Assembly (NCBI GenBank): GCA_902776765.1
Contig: CACYRP010000012.1
Coordinates: 1-64,000 of the forward strand
Direction of reading: 5' to 3'
Length of the DNA: 64,000 nt
From: Fibrobacter succinogenes
Lineage (GTDB): Bacteria > Fibrobacterota > Fibrobacteria > Fibrobacterales > Fibrobacteraceae
How positions within the stretch are numbered: position 1 is the first letter of the stretch; each line of letters opens with the position of its first letter. A program made the position numbers and the translations under genes. The notes beneath the pieces are model-generated. The model saw only the letters and a list, made by a program, of their open reading frames with translations, did not search any database and was not told the DNA's origin. Of this stretch, positions 18,044 through 29,228 are shown one piece after another.

Positions 18044-18073
18044 AAAAAACCGACTTTTATAGTCGGTTTTTTC
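18044..18073 (+). terminator. intrinsic terminator of the sigma-factor gene
   Basis: AAAACCGACT/AGTCGGTTTT stem (about 18046-18070) followed by TTC; the A-run on the left could let it work in both directions. Confidence 0.85.
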
Positions 18074-18116
18074 TTATAAGGTGGTGATTTTTTATAGGAA
18101 ATTGTATTTTTAACGC

Positions 18117-19904
18117 ATGATGTTCAAATTTTTTAGTATCCGCTCTGTATTTATGGCTACGCTGTCCGCGCTTTGCATCGCGAACGCAGCAACCGACAAG
18201 AAAACTCCTCCTGGAGATTTTTACGACGAAGTTTCACGATTGAACAAGGTTCTTTCCGAAGTCAACCGCAAATACGTTGAAAACGTAAACCCGACAGAAC
18301 TGACTGACGCCGCCATCAACGGTATCAGAAACATTTTGGACCCGCACACGACGGTTTTCGCCCCCAAGGACTACGAAAGCTTGCGCGTTTCCATGGAAGG
18401 CAAGTTCGGTGGCGTGGGCATTACCATTAGCCTCCGCGACAATATCCTTACTGTTATTTCACCGCTCTCCGGCACACCGGCTTTCAAGCTCGGTATCCGC
18501 GCTGGCGACCGCATCCGTAAAATCGACGGCAAAGAAACAAAGGGCATGTCACTCGACGACGCCGTGAACAAGTTGCGCGGCAAAATCGGTACAGACGTGA
18601 CCGTTGCAATTGAACGTGAAGGCGTTCCCGACCTCATGGACTTCACCATCACGAGAGCCGAAATTATCGTGCACGCCGTTCCTTACTACGGCATGGTCAC
18701 ACCGGAAATCGGCTATATCAAGCTCGCCACCTTTAGCGACAAGACCACAAGCGATGTCGAAAACGCAATCCGCGGTCTCCAGAAGCAGGGCATGAAAAAG
18801 CTCATCCTGGACATGCGCTACAATCCAGGTGGACTTTTGAACCAAGCTATCGAAATCAGCGAACTCTTCTTGAAGCCGGGTAACGTTATCGTTAGCACTC
18901 GCGGACGCACTCAGAAAACCGAAAGCGCTTCCCGCAGAAACCCGATGCTCAAGCCAGATGTGCCGATGGTCGTGCTCGTGAACCAGGGCTCTGCCAGTGC
19001 CGCAGAAATTGTTTCCGGCGCACTCCAGGACTGGGACCGCGCTCTCATCGTCGGTAAGACTTCGTTCGGTAAAGGTTCCGTGCAAACGATTTTCCCGCTT
19101 GATAACGCCGGTAACGCACTCAAGCTCACGACAGCTTTCTATTACCTCCCCTTCGGCCGTTGCATCAACAAGCCTGAAAACGGCATCAAGGGCCTGAAGC
19201 TCCAGGAAGAAGAAGACGATGAAACTGAAGAAACCGAAACAGCAAAGACTGATTCTGTAAAGGCCGATACAGCAAAGCGTGACACATTTTACACGAACAA
19301 TGGCCGCATGATGTTTGGCGGCGGCGGCATTACGCCGGACGTCGATGTGGAACTCGATCCGATGCCTTGGGTCGTCCAAGTACAGGAACGCATGGCCATG
19401 TACTTCAAGTTCGCCGTGAAGATCCGTCCGAGCCTTGAAAAGGCTGGCGTCAAGGTGACCCCAGAATGGGTTGTACCAGATTCGCTCTTCACGCAGTTCA
19501 AGGCATACTGCAAGAAAGACACAAACTTCATGAAAGTCAAGAGCAACGCTCTCGTCGGCGTGGATCAGCTTGAAAAAAGCATCATCCGCGAACAGAACTA
19601 CATGGGCGACAGCGCAAAGACTATTTCGGACACAAATTTGGTCAAGCGTATCAGCGAAATGCGCAAGGCTCTTGAAGACAACCGCGATGCCCAGTTCGAA
19701 GCCAACAAGGACTACATCAAAGACGGCATCAAGCGTGAACTCCTCACTGCATTCGTAAATGACTCCGTCAGCACAGCCTTCTCGCTCAAGCGCGACAAGC
19801 AGTTGAACGAAGCCATCAAGTACTTAAGCGACATGCAGCTCTTCAAGAAGTCGATTAGCGCTCCGCCGAAAACAAAAAAAGCCACTGCTAAAGTCAAGAA
19901 GTAA
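18117..19904 (+). CDS. ctpA: C-terminal processing peptidase, S41 family
   Basis: 595 residues. Signal peptide MMFKFFSIRSVFMATLSALCIANAA. A PDZ domain covers about 85-175 (GKFGGVGITISLRDNILTVISPLSGTPAFKLGIRAGDRIRKIDG). The S41 core has DMRYNPGGLLNQA and the catalytic Ser-Lys pair at about S294 (NQGSASAAEI) and K319 (TSFGKGSVQ), spaced 25 as expected. An acidic insertion (EEEDDETEETETAKTDSVKADTA) and a long helical C-terminus are added, making it longer than the usual 400-450. Ctp proteases trim periplasmic or envelope proteins from the C-terminus, including PBP partners. It is followed closely by mlaE and probably cotranscribed. Confidence 0.9.
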   Translation: MMFKFFSIRSVFMATLSALCIANAATDKKTPPGDFYDEVSRLNKVLSEVNRKYVENVNPTELTDAAINGIRNILDPHTTVFAPKDYESLRVSMEGKFGGVGITISLRDNILTVISPLSGTPAFKLGIRAGDRIRKIDGKETKGMSLDDAVNKLRGKIGTDVTVAIEREGVPDLMDFTITRAEIIVHAVPYYGMVTPEIGYIKLATFSDKTTSDVENAIRGLQKQGMKKLILDMRYNPGGLLNQAIEISELFLKPGNVIVSTRGRTQKTESASRRNPMLKPDVPMVVLVNQGSASAAEIVSGALQDWDRALIVGKTSFGKGSVQTIFPLDNAGNALKLTTAFYYLPFGRCINKPENGIKGLKLQEEEDDETEETETAKTDSVKADTAKRDTFYTNNGRMMFGGGGITPDVDVELDPMPWVVQVQERMAMYFKFAVKIRPSLEKAGVKVTPEWVVPDSLFTQFKAYCKKDTNFMKVKSNALVGVDQLEKSIIREQNYMGDSAKTISDTNLVKRISEMRKALEDNRDAQFEANKDYIKDGIKRELLTAFVNDSVSTAFSLKRDKQLNEAIKYLSDMQLFKKSISAPPKTKKATAKVKK

Positions 19905-19925
19905 CGGTTCAATTTGATATCGTTA

Positions 19926-20699
19926 ATGAACAAAATGGCCGAAGGCCTTGGACGCGCAGTAAGACGTTTCCTGAACAAGGTTGTGGGTTACCTTGCGTTC
20001 ATCTGGGAATTGTTCAAGAACATTCCCGGAGCCTTCACCAATTTGCACACAACAGTCGAACAGATGTACCATGTGGGCATCACGAGTATTCCCGTGGTGT
20101 TCGCGGCATCGCTTGCGACAGGCGCTATCATGTCGTGGCAGCTAGCCTACCAGTTCGGCGACATGATTCCCATGATGTTCGTGGGCATGGCCGTTGGTAA
20201 ATCCGTGATGGTGGAACTTTGCCCGATTCTTACCGCAATGGTTCTCGCCGGGCGAATTGGCGCTTCGATGTGCTCGGAGCTTGGAACGATGGCTGTCACA
20301 GAGCAGCTTGACGCATACAAAGTATTAGGCCTCAATCCCTATAAATACTTACTTGCACCAAGACTCATCGCAACGGTTATCATGCTTCCGGTATTGACAA
20401 TTTTGAGCATTTTCATCGGCATTGTCGGTGGTTACGAAGTCGCACACTTGTACAAGGAAGTTTCGTTCTCGGTGTTCTTTTACGGAGTACGCATGTTCTA
20501 CCAGAACTGGGACTTGATCGTGGGTTTAATCAAGGCAACTCTTTACGGATTTTTCATTTCGAGTTACGCTTGTTTCTTCGGATTCTTTACCCATAGCGGT
20601 GCAGAAGGCGTTGGAAAAAGCACCAAGGCAACAGTCGTTGCCGGCATGACAAGCATCTTGATTGGCGGGTTTACGCTCTCTAAACTGTTGCTTGTTTAA
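19926..20699 (+). CDS. mlaE: MlaE-family ABC transporter permease (phospholipid trafficking)
   Basis: About 257 residues from ATG 19926; an upstream TTG at 19914 is possible but less likely. The family signature is intact: a membrane-embedded N-terminal helix, MYHVGITSIPVVFAASLATGAIMSWQLAYQFG, then LCPILTAMVLAGRIGASMCSELGTMAVTEQLDAYKVLGLNP, and four further membrane spans. MlaE pairs with the ATPase MlaF and an MCE-domain protein to move phospholipid between membranes. Neither partner is encoded here, so they are expected elsewhere. It lies 22 bases after ctpA. Confidence 0.9.
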   Translation: MNKMAEGLGRAVRRFLNKVVGYLAFIWELFKNIPGAFTNLHTTVEQMYHVGITSIPVVFAASLATGAIMSWQLAYQFGDMIPMMFVGMAVGKSVMVELCPILTAMVLAGRIGASMCSELGTMAVTEQLDAYKVLGLNPYKYLLAPRLIATVIMLPVLTILSIFIGIVGGYEVAHLYKEVSFSVFFYGVRMFYQNWDLIVGLIKATLYGFFISSYACFFGFFTHSGAEGVGKSTKATVVAGMTSILIGGFTLSKLLLV

Positions 20700-20717
20700 T
20701 GCGATGAATTTGTACAA

Positions 20718-21041
20718 ATGTTCGAAACAAAACGCACAAGCAACAAGAGTTATACAGGGAACAAACTTCAGGACATTCAAGTCCTTTTGGAGCAAGTTCT
20801 TTCAAAGAATCACATCACCGAAGATATCAATTTCAAGACCATTTCGGAGCGATTTTCAGAGGTGGTTGGCCCCCTCTTAATAGACCACGTAAAGCCCGAA
20901 AAAATCGACAAAAATATATTGGTCCTTAAGGTCGCTAATTCGGCGTTAAAGTTCGAAATGAACCTCCAAAAAAAAGCTATTATTGCTAAGTGCAATACCC
21001 TTTTAAGAAAGCCGTTTATTCAAGGAATACGGTTTATCTAA
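20718..21041 (+). CDS. dciA: DciA-type (DUF721) replicative-helicase loader
   Basis: 107 residues. DUF721/DciA proteins load DnaB at the origin in bacteria without DnaC. The central block FSEVVGPLLIDHVKPEKIDKNILVLKVANSALKFEMNLQKKAIIAKCNTLL carries the conserved VG, the valine-rich strand and the LxF/helix pattern of the family. Its place directly before gyrB (22 bases) is the classic neighbourhood for this gene. The chain is on the short side and has only a brief N-terminal extension. Confidence 0.82.
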   Translation: MFETKRTSNKSYTGNKLQDIQVLLEQVLSKNHITEDINFKTISERFSEVVGPLLIDHVKPEKIDKNILVLKVANSALKFEMNLQKKAIIAKCNTLLRKPFIQGIRFI

Positions 21042-23003
<1,962 letters not shown>

Positions 23004-24008
23004 ATGAGTCCGACGAAAGCCGACTTCAAAGCCGTTTTATCTCAAGCACGTGACTTGGTAAAGACGGAACTGAATCAGACGGAACAAGTCATTATGCAGG
23101 TGGCAAAGAACGCCCCCGCCGGGATTTCTGACCGCCTTATGACGTTGTTTAGTCGCAAGGGTAAACGCATCCGCTCAACGCTCCTTTGCCTACTCGCGAA
23201 CTGCGGAACGCAAAAGCCAAACATTGACCGCGTGGCGCATGCCTGCGCAGCTATAGAGCTATTACACCTCGCCAGCCTCGTCCACGATGATATCATTGAT
23301 GGCACAGACGTTCGCCGCGGACAAAAGACCGCCCACCGCGAATGGGGCACGCAAGTCGCCGTGCTTATTGGCGACTATGTGCTTTCGCAGTCCATGCGTT
23401 GTGTCATCGACGAAGAAGTCCGTAACGTGCCGCTGATTATTTCTGATGCAGCCGATAAGTTGATTATCGGTGAAATCATGGAACTCGATCATTGCGGAGA
23501 CATGGGCCTTTCGCGCAAAGCCTACAACGAAATCATCGATGGAAAAACAGCTGCGCTCATCGACGCCGCAGCTCGCCTCGGTGGCATCATGGCAGGCTTT
23601 GACCAGACAATGGTTGACGAATGCGCCAAGATGGGAACGCATTTTGGAATCGCCTTCCAAATTATCGATGACCTGCTCGATTACGGATACGGTTCCGTGA
23701 ACATGGACAAGGCCAAGTTTACGGACCTTTCGAATGGGCTTATCACGCTCCCGTTGCTTTACTATTTCGAAGATTGCTCTGCCGAAGAACGCATGGAAAT
23801 GGAAGGCTTTATCGCAAAGGCTTCCGAAGAAGGCGTCCCGGAAAAAATCCAAGACCGTCTGATGGCTAAAAAAAGCTTTGCCAAGGCAAAAGCCGAAGCG
23901 CAGGAGCACTTGGAGCAGGCGCTCGCTATCGCTGATAAATTTCCCAAGAGCAATTTCACCGAAGAAATTGTAGCCATGTTCTCCAGCATGTCGGAACGCG
24001 GGAACTAA
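23004..24008 (+). CDS. polyprenyl diphosphate synthase
   Basis: 334 residues, trans-prenyltransferase family (IspA/IspB type). First Asp-rich motif LVHDDIIDGTDVRRG and second QIIDDLLDY, with GRKGKRIRSTLLCLLA for pyrophosphate binding near the N-terminus. The residues before the first motif (AIELLHLASL) are small or medium-sized, which suggests a long product such as the side chain of menaquinone, but chain length cannot be fixed by eye. The ATG follows the gyrB stop directly, so the two are co-translated. Confidence 0.9.
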   Translation: MSPTKADFKAVLSQARDLVKTELNQTEQVIMQVAKNAPAGISDRLMTLFSRKGKRIRSTLLCLLANCGTQKPNIDRVAHACAAIELLHLASLVHDDIIDGTDVRRGQKTAHREWGTQVAVLIGDYVLSQSMRCVIDEEVRNVPLIISDAADKLIIGEIMELDHCGDMGLSRKAYNEIIDGKTAALIDAAARLGGIMAGFDQTMVDECAKMGTHFGIAFQIIDDLLDYGYGSVNMDKAKFTDLSNGLITLPLLYYFEDCSAEERMEMEGFIAKASEEGVPEKIQDRLMAKKSFAKAKAEAQEHLEQALAIADKFPKSNFTEEIVAMFSSMSERGN

Positions 24009-24056
24009 GCGGCGGAGCCGCAGTAGACAGTAGGAAGCAGGCTGTAGGCAGAACCT
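24009..24056. repeat. mini-hairpin followed by AGTAGAC-type heptad array
   Basis: The hairpin GCGGCGGAGCCGC (24009-24021) begins at the base after the stop codon. Units AGTAGAC, AGTAGGA, AGCAGGC, TGTAGGC follow in 7-bp register (24022-24049). Confidence 0.75.
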
Positions 24057-24107
24057 AAAGGCGTCATCCAGAGTGGTTCACCACAAAGGTTCCGGTCACA
24101 TAAAAAA

Positions 24108-24133
24108 GCGCGGCAAGTTGTCGCGTTTTTGTT
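24108..24133 (+). terminator. intrinsic terminator of the gyrB operon
   Basis: GCGCGGCAA/TTGTCGCG stem-loop followed by TTTTTG, about 100 bases after the prenyl-synthase stop. An A-run on the left could make it bidirectional. Confidence 0.75.
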
Positions 24134-24178
24134 TATATTTAAGGCACGAAAATAATTATCGAAAAAGGAGAAAATGGA

Positions 24179-24865
24179 ATGAAAGTCAAAGGAATTTTAC
24201 TTGCAGCAGCCACATTGCTTTTTGCAGATTGCGCCAGCAAAGCCCCCACGTTTTCGGTTGCACAAACATGGACCGAAAAGCCGACAAAGCTCACTGTCGT
24301 CTTCACGGAACCTGTTGTAGAAAACCAGGATGACCTTAAGGACGACATCGAAGAATATGCAAACAACTTTGGTGAATGGTTCAAGCAGGAACTCAAGAAG
24401 GATTACGAATTGTACATCAAGGGAGCCATTGCTTTGGACTATCAAAAGGTCGATTCCGCATCCATGATTATCGAAACAGACCATGTGGACTCTACTGAAT
24501 TCAAGACCCCGAAGCCAGCCTCCATGGAACAGGGCAACGGCTATTATTTGGCTATTTCTAACGTCATCTTTAGCCGCAGAGAAGATGCTCACGCCAATCA
24601 AGCCTATTATTCTTCAGGTGCTGCATTTGGCGCAAACGTAAATCCGGGACAAAACAGCATGGCATTCGCAGGCGAAACGATTGTTGAAAAAGGTCTCTGG
24701 ATTTATGCAGACTACGCTATCTACAATCAGTCCGGCGAACGCGTCGCCTTCGGTCACGAAGAAATCCGCAGCAGGTTCGCATACGCCATGACGCGCTCCG
24801 ACTGGGAAAAATGCGTTTTGGCATTCGTCAAGAGAAGCATAGCAAGAACGCCAATCCTAAAGTAA
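24179..24865 (+). CDS. lipoprotein of unknown function
   Basis: 228 residues. Signal MKVKGILLAAATLLFADC; lipid-accepting Cys at 18 (FADC). The mature part starts with a short Ser/Lys/Ala linker and then a mixed alpha/beta domain (VAQTWTEKPTKLTVVFTEPV, DDLKDDIEEYANNFGEWFKQELKKDYELYIKG). The pattern of a small sugar- or peptide-free domain near the outer membrane resembles short assembly or assay lipoproteins of Fibrobacter but matches no named family. AAAGGAGA ribosome-binding site. Flanked by terminators on both sides, so it is a single-gene unit. Confidence 0.65.
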   Translation: MKVKGILLAAATLLFADCASKAPTFSVAQTWTEKPTKLTVVFTEPVVENQDDLKDDIEEYANNFGEWFKQELKKDYELYIKGAIALDYQKVDSASMIIETDHVDSTEFKTPKPASMEQGNGYYLAISNVIFSRREDAHANQAYYSSGAAFGANVNPGQNSMAFAGETIVEKGLWIYADYAIYNQSGERVAFGHEEIRSRFAYAMTRSDWEKCVLAFVKRSIARTPILK

Positions 24866-24918
24866 GCATAGAAATCCGCCGCTTACCGACGACGGACTTA
24901 ACATTTCCTTTTAAACGA

Positions 24919-24946
24919 AAAACGCGGCCAAGACGGTCGCGTTTTT
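24919..24946. terminator. bidirectional terminator between the lipoprotein and CorA genes
   Basis: AAACGCGGCC/GGTCGCGTTTTT inverted repeat with T-run on the plus strand and A-run on the left. Confidence 0.8.
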
Positions 24947-24986
24947 AATTCCAAATTCCAAATTCCTAAATCCGAATTCTGAATTA
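24947..24986. repeat. AATTCCA-type heptad array reaching the corA stop codon
   Basis: Units AATTCCA, AATTCCA, AATTCCT, AAATCCG, AATTCTG then AATTA; the last bases are the minus-strand TAA of corA. Confidence 0.75.
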
Positions 24987-25916
24987 CTTTTTGCGCATCC
25001 AAACAGCAAGGAAGACAAACACAGAAAGGAAGCAAATGGCGATGATAATCCAGAACGCCACCGGGGAGCCGACGGTCGCATCGCCGTTCATGCCAAACGG
25101 GAGCTTCACGTTCATACCGAACAAGCTTGCGAAGAACGTCGGGAGCGATATAGAAATCGTCACGATAGTGAGGTTCTTCATGAGTTGGTTCACGTTGTTA
25201 TTAATAACGCTTGCACGCGCATCCATCATGGATGTCAAAATGTTGGCGTAAATGTTAGCCTGTTGCAGGCTCTGTCCGTTTTCAATCTGGATATCTTCGA
25301 GAAGTTCACGTTCAGCTTCGGTCCAGTTGAGGCTACGGCCTAGCTGGAGCTTGCGCAATAGCGTATCGTTACTGTTCAAGGCGCTCACGTAGTAAATCAA
25401 GCCCTTGTTCAAGCTAAACATCGAAAGCAAATACTTGTTTTCCATCGATGTATTGAGGCGAAGTTCCAAGTCGTCGTTGATGCGGTTGATAATCTTCAAG
25501 TGTTCATTGAAGTGCGCAATCGCAAAGCTCAAGACGCGGAGCACAAACGTATTCAGACTATCAATCTTCGAGAACTTGCGATCGTCCATCACCGGGATAT
25601 CGCTGTCCGTAAGCAAAAGCACCCAGTCCTTGAAAATGAATATGCCAAAAGATTCTACACGAAACTGGAAATTATCGGCAGCAGAATAATTCTTGGGTTT
25701 CTTAAACACGATGGTCGTAAAATCATCATCGTATTCGATACGGGAAAGTTCGTCAGAGTCGAATGCAGAGGCAATCGTATGTTCGGTAATTTCATATTCT
25801 TTGACAAGGACGCTACGCTGCTCCTGGCTCAATGAACCCATCATGACAATATCAGCAGCTTCCTCGCTCGGAGCTACAGAGAGACGACCGGATTCGATCT
25901 TGTAATACTTGAGCAT
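24984..25916 (-). CDS. corA: CorA-family divalent metal transporter
   Basis: 310 residues. The N-terminal cytoplasmic alpha/beta domain leads into the long stalk helix and two C-terminal membrane segments (LTIVTISISLPTFFASLFGMN and AFWIIIAICFLSVFVFLAVW). The gating signature GMN is present at the end of the first segment (FGMNVKLPFG), so a Mg2+ (or Co2+/Ni2+) channel of the CorA pentamer type is expected. The loop after GMN is short and non-acidic (VKLPFGMNGDATVGS). Monocistronic; it begins just after a GACGAAA-type heptad array. Confidence 0.92.
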   Translation of the reverse strand: MLKYYKIESGRLSVAPSEEAADIVMMGSLSQEQRSVLVKEYEITEHTIASAFDSDELSRIEYDDDFTTIVFKKPKNYSAADNFQFRVESFGIFIFKDWVLLLTDSDIPVMDDRKFSKIDSLNTFVLRVLSFAIAHFNEHLKIINRINDDLELRLNTSMENKYLLSMFSLNKGLIYYVSALNSNDTLLRKLQLGRSLNWTEAERELLEDIQIENGQSLQQANIYANILTSMMDARASVINNNVNQLMKNLTIVTISISLPTFFASLFGMNVKLPFGMNGDATVGSPVAFWIIIAICFLSVFVFLAVWMRKK

Positions 25917-25956
25917 AAGCGCCCCCTTTATCGAACGGAGTCAATATAGAAAATTA

Positions 25957-25984
25957 GACGAAAGACGAAAGACGAAAGATGAAA
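25957..25984. repeat. GACGAAA heptad array (4 units)
   Basis: Three perfect GACGAAA units and one GATGAAA in tandem, 41 bases upstream of the corA start. Confidence 0.85.
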
Positions 25985-26016
25985 AAATTCTATTAAAAAA
26001 AGATGATAATAGCAAC

Positions 26017-26041
26017 AGAAAAGCCCCGGCTTAGCCGGGGC
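26017..26041 (-). terminator. intrinsic terminator of secDF
   Basis: On the minus strand GCCCCGGC/GCCGGGGC with a TAA loop is followed by TTTTCTG. Confidence 0.85.
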
Positions 26042-26047
26042 AATTTC

Positions 26048-26094
26048 TCTTTCGTCTTTAGTCTATAGGGCCGAAGGCCCGTTCTATAGTCTAA
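26048..26094. repeat. heptad-type arms around a GGGCC-GAA-GGCCC hairpin
   Basis: TTTCGTC and TTTAGTC units, then CTATAG arms enclose a short GC stem with a GAA loop; it ends at the secDF stop codon. Confidence 0.65.
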
Positions 26095-28713
26095 TTACAC
26101 ACCCTTCTTGAACTTCTTGCTCCACCAGAGAACGATCGGAGAGCAGACGCACACAGAAGAGTAAGTACCGATAAGGATACCGAAGCACTGAACGAGACCG
26201 AAGTCGCGGATAGAAGAACCACCCTTAACAGCAAGCACCACGCAAACGAAAAGCGTCGTGAGGGAGGTAATCACCGTACGGCTGAAGCACTGGTTCAAAG
26301 AGCTATTGACAGTCTGTTCGTACTTTGCAGAACCGAAGAGAGCGGTATTTTCACGGATACGGTCGAAGTTCACGATGGTATCGTTGACAGAGTAACCAAT
26401 CATCGTGAGGAGCGATGCAATCAAGGCACCATCGAAAGAAAGGCTGAATGCGGAGATAAAGCCGAGCGTAATGATGGTATCGTGAATAAGGCCAAGCACT
26501 GCAGCAACACCGAAGCCAAGGCCGAGTTTACCGAATCGGAACCACACGTAGAGAGCGATGCCGAGCCATGCGAGAATCACAGACAAGATAGCGTTGAAGC
26601 GGAGTTCCTTACCGATGGTCGGACCCACAGTGTCCTTAGCCACAATTTCGCACTTCTGGTTAGCGGCTTCGAAAGCCTTAGCCATAGCAAGTTCAAAGGA
26701 AGCGTCATCACCGCGAACGCTAACCTGGTAAGAGTTAGCAGACGTACCACCAAGAGAACGGACGCGAGCACCCTGGATACCAGCCTTGCTCAAAGCCCTG
26801 TTCAAGTCGGTTTCGTGCTTGACGTCATCCTGATACTGGATTGTATAGACCTGACCACCCGTGAAGTCGATGCTGAAGTCAAAGCCCTTCACAGCAATGC
26901 ATGCGATACTTGCAATAATGAGAATCCAGGAGAGAACCTTGAACTTGCCACGGTTCTTCATAATCTGAAGGTTAGCATTGTTCAAAGCCTTGAAGCCAGA
27001 ACCGATAGAGAGCGTCGTTCTGTCGCGCTTAGCAAGTCTCCAATCGAGAATTGCACGGGAAATCGTGATAGCGCAGAAGAGAGAAGTGAGGATACCGATC
27101 GTAAGCGTAAGACCGAAACCCTTAACAGAACCCGTACCGATTTTGTACAAAATAAGACCCGTCAAAACGGTCGTCAAGTTGGAGTCCAAGATGGCGCTGA
27201 ATGCACGTTCATAACCCTTAGCCACAGCAGCACGAGCAGTGAGGCCGTTCTTGAGTTCTTCACGGATACGTTCGAAAATAATCACGTTGGCGTCGAGAGA
27301 CATACCGACAACGAGGATGAAACCAGCAATACCCGGGAGAGTAAGCGTTGCGTTGAACACAGACATCACAGCGGCAGTCACAAGAGCGTTCACAACCACG
27401 CCGATACTTGCAATGAAACCACCGAGACGGTAGTAAGCGACCATGAACACCAAGCAGAGCAAGAGGCCGATTGCACCGGAACCGAAGCCCTGGACAATGT
27501 TTTCTTCACCGAGGGTAGCACCAACGCTGCGGCTTTCGATAATCTGCATCGGAGCCTTGAGGGCGCCAGCCTTCAAAACAACAGCGAGGCGGTTAGCTTC
27601 GGCCATGTCGTCAAGACCCGTAATCTGAGCTTCACCGTTCGGGATACGGTCGCGGATGACCGGAGCGGAAATGACCTGGTTATCAAGAACGATAGCCATC
27701 TGCTTGCCAACGTTTGCAGCAGTCACAGCAGAGAACTTCTTAGGACCAATGCCACCGAACTTGAGGTTCACGGCAACTTCACCAGCGCTCATACCATCGC
27801 TTACGCGGTACGGACGAGCATCCGTGATATCGTCACCGCCCATTTCTGCACGGCGCTTGAGGAGGTAAAGACGCTTGGCCTTGATGTTGGAATCGCGGCG
27901 GAGCTTTTCGAGACCGCTACCAAAAGCGAAAGCGACATCGCGCGGGATGAGCTTCTGGACACCTTCAGTGGCGAGGAGCTTCTTTACCTTTTCGATGCTT
28001 TCTTCAGCAATGAAACCGCCATTGCCGAAAGAGAGGAAGAAGGAAGAAAGGGACTGTCCGACCACGTCTGCCGGAGCGGCTTCTGCAGCAGCGGAATCCT
28101 TCTTTTCTTCGGTCTTGGCAACGCCACCAGCAAGAAGTTCTTCGTCAGACAAAGCCTTTTCCTTAGCTTCCGGAGCCTTCTTGGCAGAATCAACCTTTGC
28201 GGAATCGCTCACCGTAGAATCAGCGATAATGTCAGTCGTCTGACGGGTGAGGTACTGGTCGATAAGACCTACAACCTGCGTAAACTTTTCAGATTCAGCG
28301 AGAATCTTGAATTCAAGCTTTGCCGTAGAACCCACGAGCGACTTTGCCGTAGAGTCATCCACACCAGCCAGTTCAACGAGAATACGATCGTCGCCGGTCG
28401 GAGAAATCTGCGGTTCAGAAAGACCGTACTGGTCAACACGGTTACGGATGATTTCGAGAGACTGAGCCTGAATGTCCTTGATATCGTCGCCTTCCTTGAG
28501 GCCGGACTGGTCAATCTGGAGGGTGATGCTCGTACCACCAGCAAGATCCAAACCGAAGTTGACGAACTTCATCTTCGGATTTTCCTTGATGAACGTCTTT
28601 TTAACTTCACCCTTCTTGGTGTGAACCTGGATAGAAGGCCATACTGAAATGGCTGAAATAATGATGACTGCGAGAATGACAAGTTCTCGAAGACCGAATT
28701 TATGTTTATTCAT
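26095..28713 (-). CDS. secDF: SecD-SecF fusion, protein-export accessory subunit
   Basis: About 872 residues; start set at ATG 28713 because AAGGGA precedes it (the upstream 28734 start has no site). SecDF uses the proton gradient to pull proteins out of SecYEG and sits in the inner membrane. SecD part: NFGLDLAGGTSITLQID (P1), SLEIIRNRVDQYGLSEP, VVVNALVTAAVMSVFNATLTLPGIAGFILVVGMSLDANVIIFERIREEL. SecF part: GFDFSIDFTGGQVYTIQYQ and LIHDTIITLGFISAFSLSFDGALIASLLTMIGYSVNDTIVNFDRIREN, with the conserved proton-relay Asp pairs. A Lys/Ala/Glu-rich insert in P1 (about 165-235) is unusual and probably flexible. Confidence 0.95.
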   Translation of the reverse strand: MNKHKFGLRELVILAVIIISAISVWPSIQVHTKKGEVKKTFIKENPKMKFVNFGLDLAGGTSITLQIDQSGLKEGDDIKDIQAQSLEIIRNRVDQYGLSEPQISPTGDDRILVELAGVDDSTAKSLVGSTAKLEFKILAESEKFTQVVGLIDQYLTRQTTDIIADSTVSDSAKVDSAKKAPEAKEKALSDEELLAGGVAKTEEKKDSAAAEAAPADVVGQSLSSFFLSFGNGGFIAEESIEKVKKLLATEGVQKLIPRDVAFAFGSGLEKLRRDSNIKAKRLYLLKRRAEMGGDDITDARPYRVSDGMSAGEVAVNLKFGGIGPKKFSAVTAANVGKQMAIVLDNQVISAPVIRDRIPNGEAQITGLDDMAEANRLAVVLKAGALKAPMQIIESRSVGATLGEENIVQGFGSGAIGLLLCLVFMVAYYRLGGFIASIGVVVNALVTAAVMSVFNATLTLPGIAGFILVVGMSLDANVIIFERIREELKNGLTARAAVAKGYERAFSAILDSNLTTVLTGLILYKIGTGSVKGFGLTLTIGILTSLFCAITISRAILDWRLAKRDRTTLSIGSGFKALNNANLQIMKNRGKFKVLSWILIIASIACIAVKGFDFSIDFTGGQVYTIQYQDDVKHETDLNRALSKAGIQGARVRSLGGTSANSYQVSVRGDDASFELAMAKAFEAANQKCEIVAKDTVGPTIGKELRFNAILSVILAWLGIALYVWFRFGKLGLGFGVAAVLGLIHDTIITLGFISAFSLSFDGALIASLLTMIGYSVNDTIVNFDRIRENTALFGSAKYEQTVNSSLNQCFSRTVITSLTTLFVCVVLAVKGGSSIRDFGLVQCFGILIGTYSSVCVCSPIVLWWSKKFKKGV

Positions 28714-29228
28714 TTGTAATCCCTTAAAAGGCATTAAACATACTAGTTGCGGGACAAAGATAGAAATTTAGACGAAAGACGATAAATGCGTAAGGCGAAT
28801 ATCGCGGCAAAAAACTTGTTTTTTGACATGATTGAGCCTAGCATTTAGCACATGTGCAAAGACGAAAGACGAGAGAATTGAGTGGAAAAAGGGGGGGAAG
28901 AATCCCCCTCGCTCGCACGATGTTGCTCGCTACCCCTTCGAGCGGGCTTCAGACGCCAGCCCGCAACGCCCGGCTTGTTCGCGATAAGGAGTGTATAAGG
29001 TATGGGCACGGGGCTTGCGCCCCTTTGAGGTATGGGGCATGGGCGTAATGTAACAAGAAATGCTAGTAGTTAGTGAATTAAGAATAGAACTTTCATCTTT
29101 AATTTTTCATTTTATCACCCTGTTTACCGTGAGAGTTGGGGCATGAGGTTATTGTAATTAGAATAGCCCTAAGCCTTGCAAAGCGAAGCGTGCCCAAAGG
29201 CACAACGTGCCGACCGCACCACCACTGT
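28714..29228. other. 515-bp intergenic region with heptad units and GC-rich hairpins
   Basis: No reading frame is credible. It holds short GACGAAA arrays (28771-28784, 28861-28874), a GGGGG/CCCCC stem (about 28888-28909), an imperfect GCGGGCT/AGCCCGC stem (about 28942-28967), GGTATGG-type 7-mers around a GGGGCTTGCGCCCC hairpin (28998-29048) and a weak TTTCATC-type 7-bp series (29090-29117). Confidence 0.6.

Noticed and set aside
26482..28647. 721-codon open frame opposite secDF
   Set aside because: It is the antisense of a strongly coding gene in a codon-biased region; it has no family motif, no ribosome-binding site and no plausible neighbours.
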